A DNA stretch of 64,000 bases from Pseudomonas sp. 5P_3.1_Bac2 (lineage in GTDB: Bacteria > Pseudomonadota > Gammaproteobacteria > Pseudomonadales > Pseudomonadaceae): the NCBI RefSeq assembly GCF_025465995.1, contig NZ_JANLNY010000030.1:1-64000 (forward strand), read 5' to 3'. Below the pieces are notes generated by a model that was given only the letters and a program-made list of their open reading frames with translations, did not search any database and was not told where the DNA came from. Shown here in pieces: positions 34,098 to 42,724 of the stretch. Position 1 is the stretch's first letter. Each line of letters begins with the position of its first letter. The translations under genes were made by a program, and so were the position numbers.

Positions 34098-34484
34098 ATG
34101 CGTCATCGTAAAAGTGGCCGTCACCTCAGCCGCACCAGCGCACACCGCAAGGCCATGTTCCAGAACATGGCGGTATCGCTGTTCGAGCATGAGCTGATCA
34201 AAACTACTCTGCCGAAAGCCAAAGAACTGCGTCGCGTTGCTGAGCCGCTGATCACTCTGGCTAAAGAAGACAGCGTTGCTAACCGTCGTCTGGCCTTCGA
34301 CCGTACTCGTTCGAAAGCCATCGTTGGCAAACTGTTCAACGACCTGGGCAAGCGCTACGCCACCCGTCAGGGCGGTTACCTGCGTATCCTCAAGTGCGGT
34401 TTCCGCGCTGGCGACAATGCTCCAATGGCTTATGTTGAGCTGGTTGACCGTCCGGTCGGCGGCACAGTTGAAGCTGCTGAGTAA
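34098..34484 (+). CDS. rplQ: 50S ribosomal protein L17
   Basis: A 128-aa tunnel-exit protein beginning MRHRKSGRHLSRTSAHRKAM and ending with GYLRILKCGFRAGDNAPMAY and an acidic tail. Last gene of the alpha operon; a strong terminator follows. Confidence 0.98.
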   Translation: MRHRKSGRHLSRTSAHRKAMFQNMAVSLFEHELIKTTLPKAKELRRVAEPLITLAKEDSVANRRLAFDRTRSKAIVGKLFNDLGKRYATRQGGYLRILKCGFRAGDNAPMAYVELVDRPVGGTVEAAE

Positions 34485-34500
34485 GTTGTAGGTTGTAGAA

Positions 34501-34525
34501 AAACCGGGCCTTGGCCCGGTTTTTT
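34501..34525 (+). terminator. Terminator of the alpha operon
   Basis: AAACCGGGCC pairs perfectly with GGCCCGGTTT around a TT centre and is followed by further T residues. The remaining 188 bases to ftnA hold no gene. In P. aeruginosa katA lies here; no trace of it is visible. Confidence 0.9.
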
Positions 34526-34713
34526 GCATTTTGGGCAACTGATAAATGTTCTCCTGATGATTGTCTTTATTATTTTCGGCAAGCATCGGGTGGTTGAGTA
34601 AGGATCGATCGTTTTGCGTGGTGATCAATCCATTAAATGGCTGCGCACTGGCCTGCTAGAGTTGGCTGAGGCGCATGCTGATGTCTCACGCTGTTTGCTA
34701 AAGGAATTGCCCC

Positions 34714-35178
34714 ATGAAAGGTCATATTGAAGTTATTGATTACCTCAAGGTGCTGCTCAAGGGTGAGCTGGCTGCTCGTGACCAATATTTTGTTCACTCG
34801 CGGCTGTATGAAGACTGGGGCTTTACCAAGCTCTACGAGCGTATCAACCACGAGATGGAAGAAGAGACGCAGCACGCCGATGCCATTCTCAAACGCATCC
34901 TGTTCTTGGAGGGGGCTCCGGATATGGTGCCGGACAGCTTTACCTTCGGCCAAAGCGTACCGGAGATGCTCAAGCTGGATTTGGCGTTGGAATACCATGT
35001 GCGCGCGGCGTTGAGTAAAGGTATTGCCCTGTGCGAGAAGCATCAGGACTACCAGTCCCGCGACATGCTGTTGCTGCAACTTAAAGATACTGAGGAAGAT
35101 CACGCCTACTGGTTGGAAATCCAACTGGGCCTGATCGATAAAGTCGGCTTGGAAAACTATCTGCAAACGCAGATGTAA
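34714..35178 (+). CDS. ftnA: Bacterial ferritin FtnA (heme-ligand-less bacterioferritin family)
   Basis: A 154-aa four-helix-bundle iron storage protein. Ferroxidase ligands are all visible: Glu18, Glu51, His54, Glu93, Glu127 and His130. The residue at the position of the bacterioferritin heme ligand Met52 is Thr52, in HEMEEETQHADA, so by itself the subunit should not bind the intersubunit heme. P. aeruginosa FtnA has the same HEMEEETQHADA segment, and the place before uvrA matches. In that species katA lies directly upstream; here it is absent. Iron-responsive control is likely but I could not identify a convincing Fur site. A bidirectional terminator separates it from uvrA. Confidence 0.92.
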   Translation: MKGHIEVIDYLKVLLKGELAARDQYFVHSRLYEDWGFTKLYERINHEMEEETQHADAILKRILFLEGAPDMVPDSFTFGQSVPEMLKLDLALEYHVRAALSKGIALCEKHQDYQSRDMLLLQLKDTEEDHAYWLEIQLGLIDKVGLENYLQTQM

Positions 35179-35194
35179 GCGGCGCCTGTGCATA

Positions 35195-35222
35195 AAAAAG
35201 CCCCGCATGTGCGGGGCTTTTT
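35195..35222. terminator. Bidirectional terminator between ftnA and uvrA
   Basis: AAAAAGCCCCGC and GCGGGGCTTTTT form a perfect 12-pair stem around ATGT. T-runs on both sides make it active for ftnA on the plus strand and uvrA on the minus strand. Confidence 0.9.
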
Positions 35223-35235
35223 GTTGCCTGCGAGT

Positions 35236-38070
35236 TTAGGCGCGGTCGCGTTGCAGCAGCGGTTTGAGGAAGTAACCGGTATGCGACTGTGGCATTTCGG
35301 CGACTTCTTCCGGGGTGCCCACCGCGATGATCTGGCCGCCTTTGGAGCCGCCTTCAGGGCCCAGGTCCACCAGCCAGTCGGCGGTCTTGATGACGTCGAG
35401 GTTATGCTCGATGACGACCACGGTGTTGCCGTGATCACGCAGACGGTGCAGCACGTCGAGCAATTGCTGGATGTCGGCGAAGTGCAGGCCGGTGGTGGGC
35501 TCATCGAGGATGTACAGGGTCTTGCCGGTGTCGCGCTTACTCAACTCGCGGCTGAGTTTGACCCGCTGCGCTTCACCACCAGACAGAGTGGTCGCCGACT
35601 GGCCCAGCTTGATGTAGGACAGGCCCACATCCATCAGGGTTTGCAGTTTGCGCGCCAGGGCTGGAACGGCATCGAAGAAGGCGCGGGCCTCTTCGATGGT
35701 CATCTCGAGCACCTCGTGGATGCTCTTGCCTTTGTATTTGATCTCCAGGGTTTCGCGGTTGTACCGCTTGCTCTTGCACACGTCACAAGGCACGTAGATG
35801 TCGGGTAGGAAGTGCATCTCGACCTTGATCAGGCCGTCGCCCTGGCACGCCTCGCAGCGGCCGCCTTTGACGTTGAAGGAGAAACGTCCTGGGCCGTAGC
35901 CGCGGGAGCGGGATTCCGGCACACCGGCGAACAGCTCACGGATCGGGGTGAACAGGCCGGTGTAAGTGGCCGGGTTAGAGCGCGGAGTACGACCAATCGG
36001 GCTCTGGTCGATATCGACCACTTTATCCAGATGCTCAAGGCCTTGGATGCTGTCGTGGGCCGCGGCCTCTAAGGTGGTGGCGCCATTTAAGGCAGTGGCG
36101 CTGAGCGGGAACAGGGTGTTGTTGATCAGCGTGGACTTGCCCGAGCCAGAAACGCCGGTGACGCAAGTGAGCAGGCCGATAGGGATATCCAGATCGACAT
36201 TGCGCAGGTTGTTGCCGCGAGCGCCTTTGACTTTGAGCGAGAGTTTTTTGTTGCGTGGTGTGCGTTTGGCCGGGACTTCAATCTTCACCCGGCCAGACAG
36301 GTATTTGCCGGTGAGGGAGTCGGGGTGAGCCATGACCTCCGCCGCGGTGCCCTGAGCGACGATTTGCCCGCCATGCACGCCGGCGCCCGGGCCGATATCG
36401 ACCACATAGTCGGCGAGGCGGATGGCGTCTTCATCGTGCTCCACCACAATCACCGTGTTGCCGATATCGCGCAGGTGCTTGAGGGTGCCAAGCAGGCGTT
36501 CGTTGTCCCGTTGGTGCAGGCCGATACTCGGCTCATCGAGGATATACATAACGCCTACCAGACCGGCGCCGATCTGGCTGGCCAGACGAATACGCTGCGC
36601 CTCGCCGCCTGACAGGGTATCGGCGCTGCGATCCAGGGTCAGGTAATCCAGGCCGACGTTGACCAAAAACTGCAGGCGCTCACGGATCTCTTTCAGGATC
36701 TTCTCGGCGATTTCACCGCGCCGGCCAGGCAGGCTGAGGGTGCCGAAATAGTCGGTGGCATCGCCGATTGGCATGCCGCTGACGGCGGGCAGGGTTCTCT
36801 CGCCGACCCATACATGCCGCGCCTCACGGCGCAGGCGCGTGCCATGGCAGTCCGGGCAGGGCTGGGTGCTTAAAAACTTGGCCAGCTCTTCGCGCACAGT
36901 GGCCGACTCGGTCTCACGGTAGCGCCGCTCCAGGTTCGGCACGATCCCTTCAAAGGGGTGCGAGCGTTTGACGATGTCGCCACGGTCGTTGAGGTATTTG
37001 AAATCGACGTTCTGGCTACCACTGCCATTGAGGATGTATTTCTTGTGCTCGGCGGCCAGCTCATCGAAGGGCATGTCGAGGCTAAAGCCGTAATGGCTGG
37101 CCAGGGAGCCGAGCATTTGGAAATAGTAAACGTTGCGCCGATCCCAGCCGCGAATCGCACCTTCGGCGAGGGTCAGTTCACCATTGACGAGGCGTTTGGT
37201 GTCGAAGAACTGTTTTACGCCCAAGCCGTCGCACGTTGGGCAGGCGCCGGCGGGGTTATTGAAGGAGAACAGCTTAGGCTCCAGCTCACTGATCGAGTGG
37301 CCGCAGACCGGGCAGGCGAAGCGCGCGGAGAAGATCATCTCGGCGCCTTCTTCGCCTTCCATGGGGGCGATCAGGGCCAGGCCGTCGGCCAACTTGAGTG
37401 CCGTCTCGAATGATTCCGCCAGGCGCTGTTGCAAATCGCCGCGGGCTTTAAAGCGGTCGACCACGGCGTCGATGCTGTGCTTCTTCTGCTTATCCAGCTT
37501 GGGCAGCTCGTCCAGCTCATACACCTTGCCGTTAACCCGGGCGCGGACAAAGCCTTGCGCGCGCAGCTCATCGAATACGGCCAGGTGTTCGCCTTTGCGC
37601 TCACGGATGATCGGCGCCAACAGCATCAGCTTGCTGCCTTCGGGCAGGGCCAGCACTTGGTCGACCATCTGACTAACGGTTTGCGCTTCCAGCGGCAAAT
37701 CATGGTCAGGGCAGCGTGGAATACCGGCGCGGGCGTAGAGCAAGCGCAGGTAATCGTAGATTTCGGTGATGGTGCCAACCGTCGAACGAGGGTTGTGTGA
37801 GGTGGACTTTTGCTCGATGGAAATGGCCGGCGACAGGCCCTCGATGGTGTCCACATCGGGCTTTTCCATCATCGACAAAAACTGCCGGGCGTAGGCCGAC
37901 AGGGATTCCACATAACGGCGCTGGCCCTCGGCATAGAGGGTATCGAAGGCCAGAGAGGACTTGCCAGAACCGGACAGGCCGGTGATCACGATGAGCTTAT
38001 CGCGCGGCAGGGTCAGGTCGATGTTTTTCAGGTTATGGGTGCGCGCACCCCGGATCAGAATTTTGTCCAC
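35236..38070 (-). CDS. uvrA: Excinuclease ABC subunit A
   Basis: UvrA dimers find DNA lesions for nucleotide excision repair and load UvrB. The 944-aa protein has two ABC ATPase units: Walker A GLSGSGKSS near residues 30-38 and GVSGSGKST in the second half, with signature motifs LSGGEAQRIRLA and LSGGEAQRVKLS. Two zinc fingers are seen (CPVCGHSIS...CPTC and CEACQGDG...CDVC). I choose the GTG at 38070 (MDKILIRGARTHNLKNIDL) over a TTG six bases upstream because family members begin there. The divergent promoter has an inverted repeat in its spacer. Confidence 0.97.
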   Translation of the reverse strand: MDKILIRGARTHNLKNIDLTLPRDKLIVITGLSGSGKSSLAFDTLYAEGQRRYVESLSAYARQFLSMMEKPDVDTIEGLSPAISIEQKSTSHNPRSTVGTITEIYDYLRLLYARAGIPRCPDHDLPLEAQTVSQMVDQVLALPEGSKLMLLAPIIRERKGEHLAVFDELRAQGFVRARVNGKVYELDELPKLDKQKKHSIDAVVDRFKARGDLQQRLAESFETALKLADGLALIAPMEGEEGAEMIFSARFACPVCGHSISELEPKLFSFNNPAGACPTCDGLGVKQFFDTKRLVNGELTLAEGAIRGWDRRNVYYFQMLGSLASHYGFSLDMPFDELAAEHKKYILNGSGSQNVDFKYLNDRGDIVKRSHPFEGIVPNLERRYRETESATVREELAKFLSTQPCPDCHGTRLRREARHVWVGERTLPAVSGMPIGDATDYFGTLSLPGRRGEIAEKILKEIRERLQFLVNVGLDYLTLDRSADTLSGGEAQRIRLASQIGAGLVGVMYILDEPSIGLHQRDNERLLGTLKHLRDIGNTVIVVEHDEDAIRLADYVVDIGPGAGVHGGQIVAQGTAAEVMAHPDSLTGKYLSGRVKIEVPAKRTPRNKKLSLKVKGARGNNLRNVDLDIPIGLLTCVTGVSGSGKSTLINNTLFPLSATALNGATTLEAAAHDSIQGLEHLDKVVDIDQSPIGRTPRSNPATYTGLFTPIRELFAGVPESRSRGYGPGRFSFNVKGGRCEACQGDGLIKVEMHFLPDIYVPCDVCKSKRYNRETLEIKYKGKSIHEVLEMTIEEARAFFDAVPALARKLQTLMDVGLSYIKLGQSATTLSGGEAQRVKLSRELSKRDTGKTLYILDEPTTGLHFADIQQLLDVLHRLRDHGNTVVVIEHNLDVIKTADWLVDLGPEGGSKGGQIIAVGTPEEVAEMPQSHTGYFLKPLLQRDRA

Positions 38071-38106
38071 GAACAACGGCCTCGCATGGCGGGCGGAAAA
38101 CCACCG

Positions 38107-38136
38107 AGTATACGGCGCTGATGGTCAGCGCGGCAA
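38107..38136 (-). promoter_or_regulatory. uvrA promoter with palindromic spacer
   Basis: On the minus strand TTGCCG (38136-38131), an 18-base spacer and TATACT (38112-38107). Within the spacer, GCGCTGA-TGG-TCAGCGC is a perfect inverted repeat (38115-38131). It does not match the gammaproteobacterial LexA box (CTGT-N8-ACAG), so if it is an operator the binding protein is unknown. Confidence 0.55.
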
Positions 38137-38208
38137 AGCGTCACTGCTGTGCCGTAAGGACTCAGACTGCTAGAATCGCCGCCTGTTTTTTATTGAGTGT
38201 TACTAGCC

Positions 38209-39585
38209 ATGCAAGATCAGCACAGCGAGCGCATGAGTGGTAGTGAAAGCCGTGCGGCCATCGGTCTGGCCATGGTTTTTGCGTTCCGTATGCTCGGGAT
38301 GTTTATGGTGTTGCCGGTGTTGGCGACCTACGGCATGGATTTAAAGGGCAGCACGCCGGCGCTGATTGGCCTGGCCATTGGCGCCTACGGTCTGACCCAG
38401 GCGCTGTTGCAAATCCCCTTCGGCATGCTCAGTGATCGCATTGGCCGGCGCCCGGTGATTTATGTCGGCCTAGTGGTCTTTGCTTTGGGCAGCTTGCTCG
38501 CGGCCAATGCCGATTCGATCCAGGGCGTCATCGCCGGGCGGATCCTGCAAGGCGCGGGGGCTATTTCGGCGGCGGTGATGGCGCTGTTGTCCGATCTGAC
38601 CCGTGAGCAGCACCGCACCAAGGCCATGGCCATGATCGGCATGAGCATGGGTCTGTCGTTTGCCATCGCTATGGTGGTAGGCCCGCTACTGACCCGCGCC
38701 TTTGGTTTGTCCGGCCTGTTCCTGGCCACGGCGGCTATGGCCTTGCTCGGGATTGTGCTGGTTGCCGGCTTTGTTCCGCGCAGCACCGGCACCTTGATTC
38801 ATCGTGAGTCCGGGGTGAACAAGACGGCGTTGCTGCCGACCTTGAAGAACCTCGACTTGCTGCGTTTGGACTTCGGCATCTTGGTCCTGCACGCGATCCT
38901 TATGGCCAGCTTTATCGGCTTGCCCATGGCGCTGGTGGAGCAGGGCGGCCTGCCGAAAGAGCAGCACTGGTGGGTCTACCTGACGGCCTTGCTGCTGGGC
39001 TTGTTTGGCATGGTGCCGTTCATTATCTATGGCGAGAAAAAACGCCAGATGAAGCGCGTGCTGCTCGGTTCGGTCGCCGCGCTGATGCTCTGTGAACTGT
39101 ACTTCTTGCTCTTTGGCAGCAGCCTGGTGAGCCTGGTGGTAGGCATCGTGCTGTTCTTTATTGCCTTTAACCTGCTGGAAGCTTCGCTGCCATCGTTGAT
39201 CAGTAAAGTCGCTCCGGCAGGCAGCAAAGGCACGGCCATGGGCGTGTATTCGACCTCGCAGTTTCTCGGCGCGGCGCTGGGCGGCATGCTCGGTGGCTGG
39301 TTGTTCCAGCACTTTGGCCTGACTGGGGTGTTTGGTGGCTGTGCAGTGCTCGCTCTTTCCTGGCTAGTCTTTGCTGTTACTATGCGCGAACCGCCTTATG
39401 TCACCAGCCTGCGTCTGCCGCTAAGCGCTGCGGCGTTGCAAGAAGTAGGGCTGGTCGAGCGTCTAAAGGCTGTGCCCGGAGTGGCGGATGCCGTGGTGGT
39501 GCGCGAAGAGGCCGCCATCTATATCAAAGTGGATACCCAACAATTGGATCGCACGTCTGTCGAACGCCTCATTGAGTCGGCGTAG
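38209..39585 (+). CDS. YajR-type MFS transporter with C-terminal cytoplasmic domain
   Basis: A 458-aa inner-membrane major facilitator protein. Residues about 15-390 hold 12 hydrophobic segments with the MFS motif A loop GMLSDRIGRRPVI between helices 2 and 3. The C-terminal 60 residues (ALQEVGLVERLKAVPGVADAVV..., VDTQQLDRTSVERLIE) look like the ferredoxin-like YAM domain of E. coli YajR. The substrate is not known. The start is ATG at 38209; ATG at 38233 is possible. A weak -10 (TAGAAT, 38171-38176) lies upstream, back to back with uvrA; the order uvrA-MFS-ssb is a Pseudomonas trait. Confidence 0.85.
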   Translation: MQDQHSERMSGSESRAAIGLAMVFAFRMLGMFMVLPVLATYGMDLKGSTPALIGLAIGAYGLTQALLQIPFGMLSDRIGRRPVIYVGLVVFALGSLLAANADSIQGVIAGRILQGAGAISAAVMALLSDLTREQHRTKAMAMIGMSMGLSFAIAMVVGPLLTRAFGLSGLFLATAAMALLGIVLVAGFVPRSTGTLIHRESGVNKTALLPTLKNLDLLRLDFGILVLHAILMASFIGLPMALVEQGGLPKEQHWWVYLTALLLGLFGMVPFIIYGEKKRQMKRVLLGSVAALMLCELYFLLFGSSLVSLVVGIVLFFIAFNLLEASLPSLISKVAPAGSKGTAMGVYSTSQFLGAALGGMLGGWLFQHFGLTGVFGGCAVLALSWLVFAVTMREPPYVTSLRLPLSAAALQEVGLVERLKAVPGVADAVVVREEAAIYIKVDTQQLDRTSVERLIESA

Positions 39586-39614
39586 GTGGCGTGCTGAAAG
39601 CCTAGGAGAACGTT

Positions 39615-40106
39615 ATGGCCCGTGGGGTTAACAAAGTCATTCTGGTCGGTACCTGTGGTCAGGACCCGGAAACTCGCTATCTACCCAGTGGTAACGCGGT
39701 CACCAACCTGAGCCTGGCTACCAGCGAGCAGTGGACCGACAAGCAAACTGGGCAGAAAGTCGAGAAGACTGAATGGCACCGTGTTTCGCTGTTCGGCAAA
39801 GTGGCGGAAATCGCCGGTGAGTACCTGCGCAAGGGCTCGCAAGTGTATATCGAAGGCAAGCTGCAAACCCGCGAGTGGGAAAAAGACGGCATCAAGCGTT
39901 ACACCACCGAGATCATCGTCGACATGCAGGGCACCATGCAGCTGCTGGGCGGCCGTCCGGACAACGCTGCTGGTGATTCGGCGCCGCGTCAGTCGCGTCC
40001 TGCACCGCAGCGTGAGCCGCAACAAGCCGCGCCACGTCCTGCGCCGCAGCCGGCCGCTCAACCTGCGCCGGACTACGACAGCTTCGACGACGACATCCCG
40101 TTCTAA
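39615..40106 (+). CDS. ssb: Single-stranded DNA-binding protein
   Basis: SSB coats single-stranded DNA in replication and repair. The 163-aa protein has the OB fold (about 1-110: NKVILVGTCGQDPETRYLPS; WHRVSLFGKVAEIAGEYLRK), a Pro/Gln/Ala-rich disordered linker, and the acidic tip DDDIPF that recruits partner proteins. No SOS box could be identified upstream. Confidence 0.98.
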   Translation: MARGVNKVILVGTCGQDPETRYLPSGNAVTNLSLATSEQWTDKQTGQKVEKTEWHRVSLFGKVAEIAGEYLRKGSQVYIEGKLQTREWEKDGIKRYTTEIIVDMQGTMQLLGGRPDNAAGDSAPRQSRPAPQREPQQAAPRPAPQPAAQPAPDYDSFDDDIPF

Positions 40107-40124
40107 GCGGCTGAGTTAGCCTTT

Positions 40125-41009
40125 ATGCGAATGCGGCTAATGCTGCTCGGCGGTGGCAATGCCCTAGGGCAAGCGTTGATTCGTCTGGGTGCCGAGGAGG
40201 ACATTGGCTTCCTCGCGCCCAAGCCACCGGAACATGGCTGGACTCCGGCCAGCCTGACTCAATTGCTCGATGACACCCGCCCCGACGCGCTGATCAACCT
40301 CGCTTACTATTTCGACTGGTTCCAGGCCGAGAATGTCAGTGAGCTGCAGTTTGTCGGGCAGCTGCGCTCCGTCGAGCGTCTGGCTGAGCTGTGTCAGCAC
40401 CATCAGATTCGCCTGTTACAGCCTTCGAGCTATCGCGTATTCGATGGCGCTCGCGCCACGGCGTATAGCGAGAAAGAAGAGGCGCAACCGCTGGGTGTGC
40501 ATGGTCAGGCTTTATGGCAATTCGAGCAGGTGGTGCGGGCGATTTGTCCGCGTCATGTGTTGCTGCGCTTTGGCTGGCTGATGGATGACAGTGAAGATGG
40601 CCGTCTGGGGCGTTTTCTCAGTCGGGCGGCTAGCGAAGGTCCATTGGCCTTGGCCGATGACCGCCGTGGTAACCCGACGCCGGTGGACGATGCGGCGCGG
40701 GTAATCTTAGCGGTGCTCAAGCAACTCGATTGCGAGAGCCCGTTGTGGGGCACTTACCATTACGGCGGGCAAGAGGCGACCACCGCGTTGGCCTTGGGCC
40801 AGGCGCTGCTCAGTGAAGCACGTAACTACCGCGGTAACCTGTTGCCCGAAGTCCAGGCGCAAGCGCACAGCGCTTGTCATGATGCGGCCCAAGAGCCGCA
40901 GCACGCGGTGCTGGCCTGTAAAAAAATTCTGCACACGTTCGGCATCAAGCCGCGTGCTTGGCGCTCGGGTTTACCGAGCCTATTGGATCGTTATTATCGT
41001 CATGTCTGA
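40125..41009 (+). CDS. RmlD-like sugar-nucleotide-binding protein, catalytic dyad not conserved
   Basis: A 294-aa Rossmann-fold protein of the extended SDR / dTDP-4-dehydrorhamnose reductase family: nucleotide loop LGGGNALGQAL near residues 8-18, DALINLAYYFD, LLQPSSYRVFDG, and the C-terminal RmlD-like part. The family Tyr-x-x-x-Lys should lie in the segment reading PLGVHGQALWQFE, where His and Leu replace Tyr and Lys. It may therefore bind a nucleotide sugar without normal reduction. It overlaps the following epimerase gene by eight bases, so the two are translationally coupled and probably work together, perhaps on a surface-polysaccharide precursor. A second ATG at 40131 is possible. Confidence 0.7.
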   Translation: MRMRLMLLGGGNALGQALIRLGAEEDIGFLAPKPPEHGWTPASLTQLLDDTRPDALINLAYYFDWFQAENVSELQFVGQLRSVERLAELCQHHQIRLLQPSSYRVFDGARATAYSEKEEAQPLGVHGQALWQFEQVVRAICPRHVLLRFGWLMDDSEDGRLGRFLSRAASEGPLALADDRRGNPTPVDDAARVILAVLKQLDCESPLWGTYHYGGQEATTALALGQALLSEARNYRGNLLPEVQAQAHSACHDAAQEPQHAVLACKKILHTFGIKPRAWRSGLPSLLDRYYRHV

Positions 41010-41937
41010 CTCGCGTCCTATTCTGGTCACCGGCGGTGCCGGCTTTATTGGCTCCCATCTGGTCGATGCCTTGCTGGCGCGCGGCTATGCCGTGCGGGTG
41101 CTGGATAACTTGTCGATGGGCAAGCTCAGCAACCTGCCGCTGGCTAATCCACAGTTGCAGTTTATTCAGGGCGATGTGGCTGATGCGGCCGTGCTCAGCC
41201 GCGCGGTTGAAGGTTGTGCGGCGGTGGCCCATCTGGCGGCGGTGGCCTCGGTACAAGCGTCGGTGGATAACCCCTTGGCTACCCACCAGAGCAACTTTAT
41301 CGGCACCTTAAATCTGTGCGAAGCCATGCGTTTGCATGGCGTGCAGCGCGTGTTGTTTGCTTCCAGCGCGGCGGTGTATGGCAACCACGGTGATGGTGTG
41401 GCAGTGACAGAGGACAGCCCCAAGGCGCCACTGACACCCTATGCCGTAGATAAGTTAGCCGGCGAGTACTACCTCGACTTCTATGCGCGTGAGCATGGCC
41501 TGCAGCCGGTGATTCTGCGCTTCTTTAATATCTTCGGTCCGCGTCAGGACCCATCCTCGCCGTATTCGGGGGTGATCAGTATCTTCACCCAGCGTGCTCA
41601 GCAAGGCTTGCCGATCACGGTGTTTGGCGATGGTGAGCAGACCCGCGACTTCTTCTATATCGATGACTTGCTGCACTTGCTGTTGCAAGGCTTGCTGGCG
41701 CCGACGGCCGTGACTGAGCCGGTCAACGTCGGTTGGGATCAGGCGGTGAGCTTGAACCAATTGCTGGCCACCATCGGCCAGCTGTGCGGACGAGAATTAA
41801 CGGTCAGTTATGCTGCACCACGGCCGGGTGATATTCGGCATTCGCGGGCGGCTAATCAGCGCTTGCAGCGTTATTTTCAGCTGCCTGAGGCCACGCCCAT
41901 GGCGGAGGGGCTGCGCCAGTTATTGGCGGCCAGCTAA
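41002..41937 (+). CDS. NAD-dependent epimerase/dehydratase (UDP-glucose 4-epimerase-like)
   Basis: A 311-aa extended SDR. The NAD loop TGGAGFIG is at residues 10-17, the acidic end of beta-2 follows (VLDNLSMG), then HLAAVASVQ, SSAAVYG with the catalytic Ser, and PYAVDKLAGE with the intact Tyr-x-x-x-Lys. The C-terminal part (FFNIFGPRQDPSSPYSGVIS; FGDGEQTRDFFYIDDL) is typical of sugar-nucleotide epimerases. Exact substrate cannot be read. It overlaps the RmlD-like gene; the same pair lies next to oprG in P. aeruginosa. Confidence 0.88.
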   Translation: MSDSRPILVTGGAGFIGSHLVDALLARGYAVRVLDNLSMGKLSNLPLANPQLQFIQGDVADAAVLSRAVEGCAAVAHLAAVASVQASVDNPLATHQSNFIGTLNLCEAMRLHGVQRVLFASSAAVYGNHGDGVAVTEDSPKAPLTPYAVDKLAGEYYLDFYAREHGLQPVILRFFNIFGPRQDPSSPYSGVISIFTQRAQQGLPITVFGDGEQTRDFFYIDDLLHLLLQGLLAPTAVTEPVNVGWDQAVSLNQLLATIGQLCGRELTVSYAAPRPGDIRHSRAANQRLQRYFQLPEATPMAEGLRQLLAAS

Positions 41938-41949
41938 TCAGGCGCGCAT

Positions 41950-41978
41950 AAAAAACCGGCCACTTGAGCCGGTTTTTT
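41950..41978. terminator. Bidirectional terminator between epimerase and ompW
   Basis: AAAAAACCGGC and GCCGGTTTTTT pair perfectly around CACTTGA. It serves the plus-strand epimerase and the minus-strand ompW. Confidence 0.9.
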
Positions 41979-41996
41979 TATTGCACAGGGCTTAGC

Positions 41997-42683
41997 TTAG
42001 AACTTGTAGCCCAGGCCGACCATGTAGACCCATGGATCTACGTCTACGTCGACTTTAACTTTGTCGCCGCCGTAGTGGGTGGTGCCGGTGGTTTCAATAT
42101 CGATGTAACGCAGCTGGGCGTTGATCATGATGTTGTCGGTGAGCATGTAGTCCATGCCCACTTGCGCGGCCAGGCCCCAGGAATCTTGCATATCCAAGCC
42201 GCTGAAGCCTTTGTTCTCGGCGCCGCTGCTGAGCTCAGTATCAAAGAACCAAGTGTAGTTAATGCCGGCGCCGACATAGGGTTGGAAGGCCGACTTGCCG
42301 TCCAGTGGGTAGTACACCACGCTCAGGGTTGGTGGCAGGTGTTTGATCTCACCCAGCTTGCCGTTAAGCCCTGCGAAAGCACCTGGCATGCCTTTCACGC
42401 CCACGTTATGGCTGAACGGAGTAGCTGCCAGCAGTTCGATACCAACGTGGTCGGTCAGCATATAAGCGAAGTTCAGGCCCAACTGAGTATCGCTGTCCAG
42501 CGTGGCTTTACTGCCACCGACTTTAGTGCCCAGAGCGCCGACCCAGATGTCTTCGCTGTTTTCGTGCGGATCAACGGTGACTGCGCCGGCGCGCACAATG
42601 ATGTCGCCAGCCTGGTGGGCCTGAGCAAGTGGAGCGGTGATAGCCAAGGCCAATAAAGAGGCCGCGAAAAGTGTTGTGCGCAT
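41997..42683 (-). CDS. oprG: OmpW family outer membrane protein (OprG-like)
   Basis: A 228-aa eight-stranded beta-barrel. Signal peptide about 1-22 (MRTTLFAASLLALAITAPLAQA), then HQAGDIIVRAGAVTVDPHENS, LGLNFAYMLTDHVGIELLAA and a C-terminal Phe (MVGLGYKF) as required for barrel assembly. OmpW/OprG proteins let small hydrophobic molecules through the outer membrane and respond to anaerobiosis and iron. An Anr/FNR-type box and -10 are placed correctly for oxygen control. A GGGAG ribosome site lies six bases before the ATG. It matches oprG in position beside the zinc-type operon. Confidence 0.9.
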   Translation of the reverse strand: MRTTLFAASLLALAITAPLAQAHQAGDIIVRAGAVTVDPHENSEDIWVGALGTKVGGSKATLDSDTQLGLNFAYMLTDHVGIELLAATPFSHNVGVKGMPGAFAGLNGKLGEIKHLPPTLSVVYYPLDGKSAFQPYVGAGINYTWFFDTELSSGAENKGFSGLDMQDSWGLAAQVGMDYMLTDNIMINAQLRYIDIETTGTTHYGGDKVKVDVDVDPWVYMVGLGYKF

Positions 42684-42724
42684 GTTGTGCTCCCGTAAAG
42701 CATCATTTCGAATTGTCTGAGGGA

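Noticed and set aside
34526..34713. Fur box or katA remnant upstream of ftnA
   Set aside because: Some AT-rich GAT/ATT segments are present (about 34541-34575) but no convincing 19-bp Fur palindrome, and no catalase-like coding is visible in any frame.
35188..35808. 206-codon plus-strand frame and others antisense to uvrA
   Set aside because: uvrA is certain on the minus strand; these lack ribosome sites and family features.
38071..38208. LexA (SOS) box for uvrA
   Set aside because: Searched for CTGT-N8-ACAG by eye; the only dyad, CTGA-TGG-TCAG, has the wrong spacing.
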